Shown here: one piece after another, positions 7,528-13,844 of the stretch
Position numbering within the stretch: the stretch's first letter is position 1
Layout of the letters: the number at the start of each line of letters is the position of its first letter
Source: Rariglobus sp967755175
GTDB lineage: Bacteria > Verrucomicrobiota > Verrucomicrobiia > Opitutales > Opitutaceae
Assembly: GCA_967755175.1 (NCBI GenBank)
Contig: CBRAFO010000006.1
Span: 27,088-91,087 of the forward strand
Reading direction: 5' to 3'
Length of the DNA: 64,000 bases
The notes under the pieces: generated by a model
Databases searched by the model: none
What the model was told of the DNA's origin: nothing
The model's input: only the letters and a program-made list of their open reading frames with translations
Made by a program: the position numbers and the translations under genes

Positions 7528-8078
7528 AAGGGCTGCGATGCGGTGCCTTGGAGGTGAAAACGCACCTTCACCACGGGGTCGACTTTGAGCACTGCGAATT
7601 TGCGAATGATCGGCAGACCGAAGTCGCGCGTATCGAACGGAGCCTCGCCGTCGATGGAGTAGAGCTTTTGGTCGGTCGTGATCGTGACCGGAAACGCGAT
7701 CTCGCGGGTGACATCGTGAAACACGAGCACGCCCTTCGCGTTCAAGCGGCCATCGGCATCGGTGGGCTCGATCGCCTTTAATGTGAAGACGGCGTCGGGG
7801 TGATGCCGGGTGTCTTGCCACTCATGCATGGCAGTGTCGCGAGCCGCCTTGCCCGTGTGCAGATCGTTAAAATGAAAGCTGATCGTCGCGCCGGCGACAC
7901 GACCGGAATCCACCGTGATCGTCGCGTGGTAGGCGTCCAACGTCGCAGTGAAGGAATCGACCGTGGCTTTGACGGCGACTTCGACGTGCGACTGCGTCGG
8001 ATCAAGCGCCAGAGGCAACGGAGCGGCCGCCGCAAAAACCGGCAGCAAGGCAACCAACACGGGAAGCAACCATTTCAT
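7524..8078 (-). CDS. YceI-family periplasmic isoprenoid-binding protein
   Basis: 184 residues from ATG at 8078 (MKWLLPVLVALLPVFAAAAP), giving a clean Sec signal peptide. An in-frame upstream ATG would bury it. The mature part reads as a YceI lipocalin-like barrel: LDPTQSHVEVAVKATVDSF at the start, SFHFNDLHTG in the middle, and DTRDFGLP near the end. Family members bind polyisoprenoid lipids in the periplasm, and some are linked to quinone or stress functions. It is the first gene of the minus-strand run, and its TGA overlaps the GTG of the prenyl synthase. Co-translation of a lipid-binding protein with an enzyme making such lipids is a strong functional hint. Confidence 0.88.
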   Translation of the reverse strand: MKWLLPVLVALLPVFAAAAPLPLALDPTQSHVEVAVKATVDSFTATLDAYHATITVDSGRVAGATISFHFNDLHTGKAARDTAMHEWQDTRHHPDAVFTLKAIEPTDADGRLNAKGVLVFHDVTREIAFPVTITTDQKLYSIDGEAPFDTRDFGLPIIRKFAVLKVDPVVKVRFHLQGTASQPL

Positions 8079-8103
8079 CGGGAAAACATACTCGCGGCAT
8101 ATG

Positions 8104-8125
8104 AATCGGGCATGAATGCCTGATT
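8104..8125. promoter_or_regulatory. Inverted repeat between divergent YceI and panB genes
   Basis: Ten-base arms AATCGGGCAT and ATGCCTGATT, one mismatch, separated by two bases. They lie in the 91-base divergent intergenic region, about 26 bases upstream of the YceI start. The size and position would suit an operator, but no known regulator consensus is recognised. Confidence 0.35.
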
Positions 8126-8169
8126 TATTTTTATTCATGTCGGCGATGGTTTACCCATGAAGCTCGGGG

Positions 8170-9012
8170 ATGTCCAAACCGGGGTTGGCTTTTGCTTCGC
8201 AAGCTGTGAGCCTGCCGGCCCGTATGAAGTCCGTCCTCGATTTTAAAGCCCGGAAGGGCAAAGGCCGCATCAGCATGTCGACAGCCTATGCGCATTGGGA
8301 GGCGCGGTTCCTGGCCGCTTCGCCCGTCGATTGCGTGCTGGTCGGCGACAGCGTGGCCACCGTGGTGGACGGAGAGCCCACGACCTTCGCTGCGACGCCC
8401 GAGATCATGGCGCGCCACACGGCGGCCGTCGCCCGCGGACTCGCCGGAAGCAAGTTTCTCATCGCGGACTTCCCCTTTCTCTCTGCCCGCAAAGGCATCG
8501 TCGCCGCCGTCGAGTGCGCCAGCCTGTTGATGCGTGCAGGTGCGCACGCCGTTAAAATCGAGGGCATCGATGGACACGAAGACGTCGTCCGCCACCTCGT
8601 TCAATCCGGCGTCCCGGTGATCGGCCACCTCGGCCTCACACCTCAATCGGTCAACGGCCTCGGTGGTTACAAGGTCCAAGGTAAAACCGATTCGTCCGCC
8701 ACCGAGCTGCTGCGTCAGGCTCGCGCGGTCGAAGCCGCCGGAGCCTCCGGTCTGGTCATCGAATGCGTCCCCGCGGACGTTGCCCGCGAAATCACCGAGG
8801 CGCTGGCGATCCCGGTCATCGGCATCGGCGCCGGTCCGCACACGGACGGACAAGTGTTAGTGTTTCACGATATGCTGGGACTCAACCCGGGCTTCGCCGC
8901 GAAGTTCGTGCGCACCTTCGCCGATGGGAATAAAACCGTGGCCAACGGCCTCTCCTCCTTCGCCGAGGCGGTCGCCGACGGCAGTTTCCCCAGTAAAAAA
9001 GAATCTTACTAG
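8170..9012 (+). CDS. panB: 3-methyl-2-oxobutanoate hydroxymethyltransferase
   Basis: PanB transfers a hydroxymethyl group from methylenetetrahydrofolate to alpha-ketoisovalerate, giving ketopantoate, the first step to pantothenate and coenzyme A. 280 residues as given; a second ATG at 8224 (MKSVLDFK) is closer to the usual family start. Family hallmarks are the metal-binding VLVGDSVATVVDG, FPFLSARKG, AVKIEG, PVIGHLGLTPQSV, and the closing IGIGAGPHTDGQVLVFHDMLG. A TIM-barrel enzyme of this size (about 260-280) is typical. It heads a short pathway cluster with coaC and coaB, separated from them by a repeat-filled gap. Confidence 0.95.
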   Translation: MSKPGLAFASQAVSLPARMKSVLDFKARKGKGRISMSTAYAHWEARFLAASPVDCVLVGDSVATVVDGEPTTFAATPEIMARHTAAVARGLAGSKFLIADFPFLSARKGIVAAVECASLLMRAGAHAVKIEGIDGHEDVVRHLVQSGVPVIGHLGLTPQSVNGLGGYKVQGKTDSSATELLRQARAVEAAGASGLVIECVPADVAREITEALAIPVIGIGAGPHTDGQVLVFHDMLGLNPGFAAKFVRTFADGNKTVANGLSSFAEAVADGSFPSKKESY

Positions 9013-9022
9013 AATCCGAAAT

Positions 9023-9130
9023 GTCACAGAGGTGGAAAGAGGACGCACCGAGCGCCACAGAGCCAGACAACCAAACCGTTTCCCGGTCTTCTCGGTGACA
9101 CTCCGTGCATCCTCTTTCTGCCTCTGTGAC
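9023..9130. repeat. Long imperfect inverted repeat (CACAGAGG/CCTCTGTG)
   Basis: Arms begin with GTCACAGAGG at 9023-9032 and end with CCTCTGTGAC at 9121-9130, a perfect 10-base match. Pairing continues inward with mismatches (GAAAGAGGACGCAC against the complement of GTGCATCCTCTTTC) for about 38 bases. It fills the panB-coaC gap. It may act as an mRNA hairpin or be a non-autonomous mobile repeat. Confidence 0.75.
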
Positions 9131-9151
9131 TAAAACGCGTTCACTTTTTCC

Positions 9152-9712
9152 ATGACTGCACACAAGCCCCGCCTGCTCTTCCTGCTCACCGGCTCCATCT
9201 CCTGTTACAAGGCGTGTTTCGCGATTTCGCGGCTCGTGCAAGCCGGCATCGAGGTGCGCACGGTCGCCACGCCCGCCGCGCTCCAGTTCGTGGGCAAAGC
9301 CACCCTCGAAGGCCTCACCGGCCAGCCCGTGGCCAGCGACATGTGGGAGCCGGGCCGGGCCATGGAACACATTAACCTCGCCCGCTGGGCCGACCTCGCA
9401 CTCGTCGCGCCCGCCACCGCCAACACCATCAACCGCCTCGCCACGGGCATGGCCGACGACTTGGTCGGAAGCCTGTTTCTCGCGTGGGAGTTGAACAAAA
9501 AGCCGTGGTGGATCGCCCCCGCGATGAACGTTGCGATGTTTAACCACCCGCTCACGCAAACGTCGCTCCAGAAGCTATCCGGCCTCGGCGTGCGCGTGCT
9601 CGACACCGGCTCCGGCACGCTCGCCTGCGGAGAAGAAGGCGCGGGCCGCCTGATGGAACCCGAGCGTCTCGTGACCGAGGTCCTCGTCCAACTCGGCACG
9701 AAGATCGCGTAA
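9152..9712 (+). CDS. coaC: Phosphopantothenoylcysteine decarboxylase (separate CoaC)
   Basis: A 186-residue flavoprotein of the HFCD family that decarboxylates 4'-phosphopantothenoyl-cysteine to phosphopantetheine using FMN. It shows GSISCYKACF near the N-terminus (FMN binding), the His in MEHINLARWADL, the APATANTINRLATGMADDL segment, the PAMNVAMF motif (family PXMNXXMW) and the substrate-clamp Cys in GTLACGEEGAGR. In many bacteria this domain is fused to the ligase as CoaBC. Here it is a stand-alone gene followed, 121 bases later, by the ligase. Confidence 0.93.
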   Translation: MTAHKPRLLFLLTGSISCYKACFAISRLVQAGIEVRTVATPAALQFVGKATLEGLTGQPVASDMWEPGRAMEHINLARWADLALVAPATANTINRLATGMADDLVGSLFLAWELNKKPWWIAPAMNVAMFNHPLTQTSLQKLSGLGVRVLDTGSGTLACGEEGAGRLMEPERLVTEVLVQLGTKIA

Positions 9713-9729
9713 CCGCCTTCTCTTTTATT

Positions 9730-9824
9730 CGTTCTCGTTCTCTTACTCGTTCTCGTTCTCGAATTCCACCCCAGCCGCCTGCCGGTCAACCCGAGAACGA
9801 GTAAGAGAACGAAGAACGAGAACG
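9730..9824. repeat. GTTCTC/GAGAAC inverted repeat cluster
   Basis: Reiterated CGTTCTC units (9730-9761) face reiterated GAGAACG units (9792-9824). The core GTTCTCTTACTCGTTCTCG is matched by its complement, so the transcript can fold into a long hairpin. It occupies almost the whole gap between coaC and coaB. A related array lies at 25448-25532 inside the arn operon. Confidence 0.85.
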
Positions 9825-9833
9825 ATTTCCCCC

Positions 9834-10478
9834 ATGCGCATCCTCGTCACCTCTGGCGCCACCCGCGAACCCATCGATGCGGTGCGTTTCCTGTCCAACG
9901 TCAGCACCGGCCGCACCGGCGCGCTGCTCGCCGACGCCCTCGCCCACCATGGCCACGCCGTGACCTTGCTCCATGGCGAAGCCGCAGTGCGCCCGGCGAC
10001 TGCGAGCCCCGTTGCCACCGAAGCATTTTCCTCCACGGAAAACCTGCAGGCCCAACTCCGCCGACTGCTCGGCACGGGCAACTACGACGCCGTTATCCAC
10101 GCGGCCGCCGTGTCCGACTATCGCCCCGTCGAAACGTGCGGTGGCAAGCTCACCTCTTACGCCCCCGAGCTCACCTTGCACCTCGTGCCCACGCCCAAGC
10201 TCTTGCCCGCACTCAAGCATTACGCGCCCCGCCCGCTCAAAGTGATCGGCTTCAAGCTCACCGCCGGCGCCGATGCCGAGGGCCGGTCGGTGGCCGTGGC
10301 GAAACTCTTCGCGGCCGGCACGGTGGACGCCGTGATTCACAACGACATGGACGACCTCGCCACGGGTGACGCCCGCCCTTTCGCCGCTTGGCGCGCCCTC
10401 CAGCAGACTCCCGAGCCCCTCGCCGGCATCGGAAGCTTGGTCAGTTGGCTCAACGCCTTTGTCGCCGAGTCCGAATAA
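9834..10478 (+). CDS. coaB: Phosphopantothenate-cysteine ligase (separate CoaB)
   Basis: 214 residues. It catalyses nucleotide-activated condensation of 4'-phosphopantothenate with cysteine. It starts MRILVTSGATREPIDAVRF, the family signature for the nucleotide-binding loop, followed by LSNVSTGRTG, the HAAAVSDYRP active-site segment, and GGKLTS with the Lys. VIGFKLTAGAD and DAVIHNDM near the end correspond to conserved strands of the CoaB fold. It is equivalent to the C-terminal half of fused CoaBC and is somewhat short. With panB and coaC it gives three steps of CoA synthesis in one cluster. Confidence 0.92.
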   Translation: MRILVTSGATREPIDAVRFLSNVSTGRTGALLADALAHHGHAVTLLHGEAAVRPATASPVATEAFSSTENLQAQLRRLLGTGNYDAVIHAAAVSDYRPVETCGGKLTSYAPELTLHLVPTPKLLPALKHYAPRPLKVIGFKLTAGADAEGRSVAVAKLFAAGTVDAVIHNDMDDLATGDARPFAAWRALQQTPEPLAGIGSLVSWLNAFVAESE

Positions 10479-10581
10479 AGCCGGCAGGCAACACGCGTCT
10501 CAGCCAACCGGTTGGAAAAGATCCACCCACCCACGCGCCCCGCCCCAAAGCACCCCGCTCCCAGGTCCAGTCCCCAAACCC

Positions 10582-10606
10582 GTTTGTCACTTATTAAGTG
10601 ACAAAC
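10582..10606. repeat. Family B palindrome
   Basis: Perfect 12-base arms GTTTGTCACTTA/TAAGTGACAAAC around a central T, in the gap between coaB and the feo promoter. The open frame again reads VCHLLSDKL. It may terminate or stabilise the coaB transcript but lacks a T-run. Confidence 0.9.
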
Positions 10607-10714
10607 TGGTTAACTTGACCGAGAGGCGGACGCACGGCGGTGAGACGCACCCCCGCTTCGGCTAATTGGCCTCATAAAATCCGGAGAACGTTGCGCGGAG
10701 TTCGATTCGCCGCG

Positions 10715-10744
10715 TTGACACTGAAACTGAGTCTCAGTCATATT
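10715..10744 (+). promoter_or_regulatory. Putative feo promoter with Fur box
   Basis: TTGACA at 10715-10720 is a perfect -35. CATATT at 10739-10744 is a plausible -10 with an 18-base spacer. Between them lies TGAAACT-G-AGTCTCA (10722-10736), a 7-1-7 inverted repeat with one mismatch that resembles Fur operators. A repressor bound there would block RNA polymerase. The first feoA starts 13 bases after the -10. Fur control is inferred from site shape and gene content. Confidence 0.6.
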
Positions 10745-10756
10745 TCAGGCTTTCCA

Positions 10757-11017
10757 ATGAACGTCGATTCGCGACTCCAGCGTCCGCACATGACCCTTTC
10801 CGAGCTCCCCACCGGGGCGGCTGGTCGCGTATGCGCATTGAACGGGGCGGCCGACATCTGCCAGCGACTCCGCGAGATGGGTTTCTGCGAGTCCGCCGTC
10901 ATCGAGAAGATCTCCGGTCGCTCCACGTTGCTTTGCCAGGTTTGCGGCATGCGCGTCGCCCTCGGCGAGGGCGTTGCCAAGCACATCACGGTGGAACTCA
11001 TCCGCCCGGCGCGTTGA
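10757..11017 (+). CDS. feoA: FeoA-domain protein (first copy)
   Basis: 86 residues from ATG at 10757 (MNVDSRLQ). A later ATG at 10790 (MTLSELPTG) is also possible. The SH3-like FeoA core is visible: LSELPTGAAGRVCAL, LRLREMGF-type segment (QRLREMGFCESAVIE) and MRVALGEGVAKHITVEL. FeoA proteins are small cytosolic partners of the ferrous iron transporter FeoB. It is first in a four-gene feo cluster directly behind the Fur-box promoter. It carries Cys residues in LLCQVCGMRVAL that the second copy lacks, so the two FeoA copies may have different roles. Confidence 0.88.
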   Translation: MNVDSRLQRPHMTLSELPTGAAGRVCALNGAADICQRLREMGFCESAVIEKISGRSTLLCQVCGMRVALGEGVAKHITVELIRPAR

Positions 11018-11043
11018 GGCGTTCCGGCCCGTCGCCCTCCTTT

Positions 11044-11280
11044 ATGGCCGAGCTTATCACGCTTTCATCCCTCGCCGTCGGCGCCACCGCCGTGCTGCGC
11101 GAGTTCCCCAAGCAAGGGGTCGCTTTTCTACGCCTGCGTGAGATGGGGATGCTGCCCGGCACTTCGATTACCCTCGTGCGCACCGCCCCGTTCGGCGATC
11201 CGATCGAAATCAAGGTGCGTGGCTACAACCTCACGCTCCGCAAGTCGGAAGCCGACCACGTCTTGGTGGAGTTGAAATGA
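11044..11280 (+). CDS. feoA: FeoA-domain protein (second copy)
   Basis: 78 residues from ATG at 11044. It has the standard FeoA pattern: LSSLAVGATAVLREF, FLRLREMGMLPGT, and IEIKVRGYNLTLRKSEADHVLVEL. It is closer to canonical FeoA than the first copy and lacks its CxxC. The TGA overlaps the ATG of feoB (ATGA), so FeoA and FeoB should be made in a fixed ratio. It probably binds or regulates the FeoB G domain on the cytoplasmic side. Confidence 0.92.
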   Translation: MAELITLSSLAVGATAVLREFPKQGVAFLRLREMGMLPGTSITLVRTAPFGDPIEIKVRGYNLTLRKSEADHVLVELK

Positions 11281-13382
11281 GCAACGCGTCCAAGTCCCCC
11301 GTTTACGCGCTGGTCGGCAATCCGAACTGCGGCAAGTCCACGCTGTTCAACGCCCTCACCGGTCTGAAACAGAAGGTGGGCAACTACCCGGGCGTTACCG
11401 TCGAGCGTAAGATCGGCACCGCCTACACGCAGCATGGGCATCCGCTCACGTTGATCGACCTGCCCGGCACTTACTCGCTGGCCGCGCGTTCGCCCGACGA
11501 GGCCGTGACCCGCGACGTGCTCTTGGGCCGCCGCACCGATACCGCGATGCCTGATCGCATCGTGTGCGTCGTCGATGCTACCAATCTCGAGCGCAACCTC
11601 TACCTCGTTCACCAGATTCTCGACCTCGGTCGGCCGGTGATCCTCGTTCTCAACATGATGGACGTCGCCGAACAGGCGGGCATCCGCATCCACACCGCGC
11701 GGCTCGAACACACCCTCGGCATTCCGGTGATCGTGTGCGCCGCCTCCAGCGGACGCGGCATCATCGACCTCAAGCTCGCCCTCAGCCGACCCGATCTCCC
11801 GCTCTCGCGTCACGCTTGGGACATTCCCACCGCCATCGCGCCCGCCGTCTCGGAGTTGCAAGCGTCGCTTCAGGACAGCGACACCAAGCCGCCGCTCATC
11901 GCTCGCGCCGAGGCACTGCTCCTTCTCACAGACCCGGACCGCCTGCGCGTTGCCGGATCGACTCCGCTTTCCGACCGCACCCACGACATTCTCGCCACGT
12001 GGGAAAAGCGCTGGGCCTCCGAGGGCACCGACTGGGCCGGCGCACTCGTCAACGCCCGTTACGATAGCATCGGCCGCCTCACGTCCGATATCGTTAGCAC
12101 CGCCCCGACCGCACCCATCGGCCCGAGCCACAGCGACCGTATCGATGCGTGGGTCACGCACCCGGTGTGGGGCTGGTGCATCTTCGGCGTGCTCATGGCC
12201 GCGATGTTCCTGAGTATCTTCACGCTCGCGGGCATTCCGATGGGCTGGATCGAAAGCCTGATGGGCGTCGTATCGGATTGGGCATCAGGCCTGATTCCGG
12301 CCGGCGACCTGCATGACCTGGTGATCGATGGCGCCCTCGCCGGGGTAAGTGGCGTGATCGTTTTCCTCCCGCAGATCCTGATTCTATTCCTGTTCATCGG
12401 CCTGCTCGAAAGCACCGGCTACATGGCGCGCGCAGCGTTCATCATGGACCGCCTGATGAGCAAAGTGGGGCTCAACGGTCGCAGCTTCATCCCGCTGCTC
12501 GGCTCCTACGCCTGCGCGATTCCCGGCATCATGGCCGCTCGCACCATCGAGCAACCCAAGGACCGTCTCGTCACCATCCTCGTCGCGCCCTTCATGAGCT
12601 GCTCGGCGCGGCTGCCGGTTTACCTGCTGCTGATCGCGGCGCTGGTGCCGAACGAGCAAGTGCCCGTCGGCCTGAAGATCGGCATCATGCTCCTCATGTA
12701 TGCGCTCGGCACGTTCGGCGCATTCGGGTTCGCGTGGTTCTTCAAGAAAACGCTCCTGCGCAGCTCGCCTCCGCTGATGATCATGGAGCTGCCGCCCTAC
12801 CGGTTGCCCCGTATGCGCGACGTGTTGCACCAGATGATCGAGCGCGCCGGCATTTTCGTGAAACGCGCCGGCACGATCATCCTCGGCCTTTCCATCGTGC
12901 TCTGGTTCCTCGCGACGTATCCGAAGTCCCCCGACGGCACACCGCAGCAAGACCAACTCGCGCACAGCTTCGCCGGACGCGCGGGCCACGCCATCGAACC
13001 CGCAATCGCTCCGCTAGGCTTCGACTGGCGCATCGGCATCGGGTTGATCAACTCCTTCGCCGCGCGCGAGGTGTTCAACAGCGCGATGGGCGTGATCTTC
13101 GCCGTCGAGACCAACGACGACGAGGCGGCGACGCGCCTCCACTTGCGCGATGCGCTCCGTGCGGCAGAACGTCCAGACGGCACCAAGCTGTTCACGCCGT
13201 TGATCTGTCTAAACCTGATGTTCTTCTACGTCTTCTCGATGCAGTGCATCAGCACGCTCGCGGTGGTGAAGCGCGAGACCAACTCCTGGCGCTGGCCGCT
13301 CTTCCAGCTCGGCTATATGACGAGCTTCGCCTGGCTGCTATGCCTCCTCGTCTACCAGGTGGGCCGGGCGCTCGGATATTGA
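11277..13382 (+). CDS. feoB: Ferrous iron transporter FeoB
   Basis: 701 residues. An N-terminal GTPase domain with G1 GNPNCGKST (residues 14-22), the FeoB hallmark GNYPGVTVE, G3 DLPGTYSL, and G4-like NMMD is followed by a helical GDI region and a polytopic membrane domain with two Gate motifs (FIPLLGSYACAIPGIMAART, MSCSARLPVYLL). It imports Fe2+ across the inner membrane. Length is a little below the about 770 of E. coli FeoB. It is translationally coupled to feoA and followed by a FeoB-associated peptide. Confidence 0.97.
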   Translation: MSNASKSPVYALVGNPNCGKSTLFNALTGLKQKVGNYPGVTVERKIGTAYTQHGHPLTLIDLPGTYSLAARSPDEAVTRDVLLGRRTDTAMPDRIVCVVDATNLERNLYLVHQILDLGRPVILVLNMMDVAEQAGIRIHTARLEHTLGIPVIVCAASSGRGIIDLKLALSRPDLPLSRHAWDIPTAIAPAVSELQASLQDSDTKPPLIARAEALLLLTDPDRLRVAGSTPLSDRTHDILATWEKRWASEGTDWAGALVNARYDSIGRLTSDIVSTAPTAPIGPSHSDRIDAWVTHPVWGWCIFGVLMAAMFLSIFTLAGIPMGWIESLMGVVSDWASGLIPAGDLHDLVIDGALAGVSGVIVFLPQILILFLFIGLLESTGYMARAAFIMDRLMSKVGLNGRSFIPLLGSYACAIPGIMAARTIEQPKDRLVTILVAPFMSCSARLPVYLLLIAALVPNEQVPVGLKIGIMLLMYALGTFGAFGFAWFFKKTLLRSSPPLMIMELPPYRLPRMRDVLHQMIERAGIFVKRAGTIILGLSIVLWFLATYPKSPDGTPQQDQLAHSFAGRAGHAIEPAIAPLGFDWRIGIGLINSFAAREVFNSAMGVIFAVETNDDEAATRLHLRDALRAAERPDGTKLFTPLICLNLMFFYVFSMQCISTLAVVKRETNSWRWPLFQLGYMTSFAWLLCLLVYQVGRALGY

Positions 13383-13395
13383 AACCTGAATTTCT

Positions 13396-13475
13396 CCGCG
13401 GATTACGCGGATCGGCGCGGATAAAACACCACCGGGGCATCCCTGTCTTTTAATATCTGTGAAATCTGTGGTTAA
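13396..13475. repeat. CCGCGGATTACGCGGAT-type intergenic repeat
   Basis: Contains CCGCGGATTACGCGGATCGG, then ACCGGGGCATCCCTG, then ATCTGTGAAATCTGTGG. The order and most of the words recur at 33912-33997. The outer parts are loosely complementary, so it can fold back. It looks like a dispersed intergenic repeat family. Confidence 0.75.
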
Positions 13476-13521
13476 GCCTCCGGCGGTTTGCCCTTCCTGC
13501 ATCCACGAATAATTTCTGTCC

Positions 13522-13677
13522 ATGTTCGCCAACCTCCAGACTCCGCTCGCGCTCCTCGTCGTCGCCGTGACCTTGGCGCTCTTGGTGCGAAGCGCTTGGA
13601 AAAAACGCCGCAAGCCCGGTTGTGGCGGCGACTGCGGTTGTTCGACCACCGACTTCAAGGCGCGGCTCAAAAAGTAA
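13522..13677 (+). CDS. FeoB-associated Cys-rich membrane peptide
   Basis: 51 residues beginning MFANLQTPLALLVV. One transmembrane segment (about 6-24), a basic stretch (KKRRKPG) and a Cys cluster CGGDCGCST fit the FeoB-associated Cys-rich family that commonly follows feoB. The Cys residues could bind iron at the transporter exit. It is separated from feoB by 139 bases containing an intergenic repeat but probably still belongs to the operon. Confidence 0.82.
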   Translation: MFANLQTPLALLVVAVTLALLVRSAWKKRRKPGCGGDCGCSTTDFKARLKK

Positions 13678-13788
13678 TCGTAGTCGCCCGCCGCTACGCC
13701 GCCTTCGGAATCAGGAACCCGCACCCACTCGTCCGATCAACCCCGCCAGCGCCGCGCGTGCGCGCATCACGGCAACGGAGCGGGCGCG

Positions 13789-13817
13789 AAAAAGCCCCGA
13801 CGAGGTCGTCGGGGCTT
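13789..13817 (-). terminator. Rho-independent terminator for the PEPCK-like gene
   Basis: An 11-base stem AAGCCCCGACG/CGTCGGGGCTT with loop AGGT (13792-13817). On the minus strand it is followed by TTTTT (13789-13793 read in reverse). It lies 28 bases past the stop of the 13845-17243 gene. Confidence 0.85.
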
Positions 13818-13844
13818 CGATTCGTTTAACTCGGCCCACTCAGC

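Noticed and set aside
6631..7821. Longer version of the prenyl synthase with 98 more N-terminal residues
   Set aside because: The extra part is Arg/His-rich out-of-frame sequence of the YceI gene. The GTG at 7527 overlapping the YceI stop is the sensible start.
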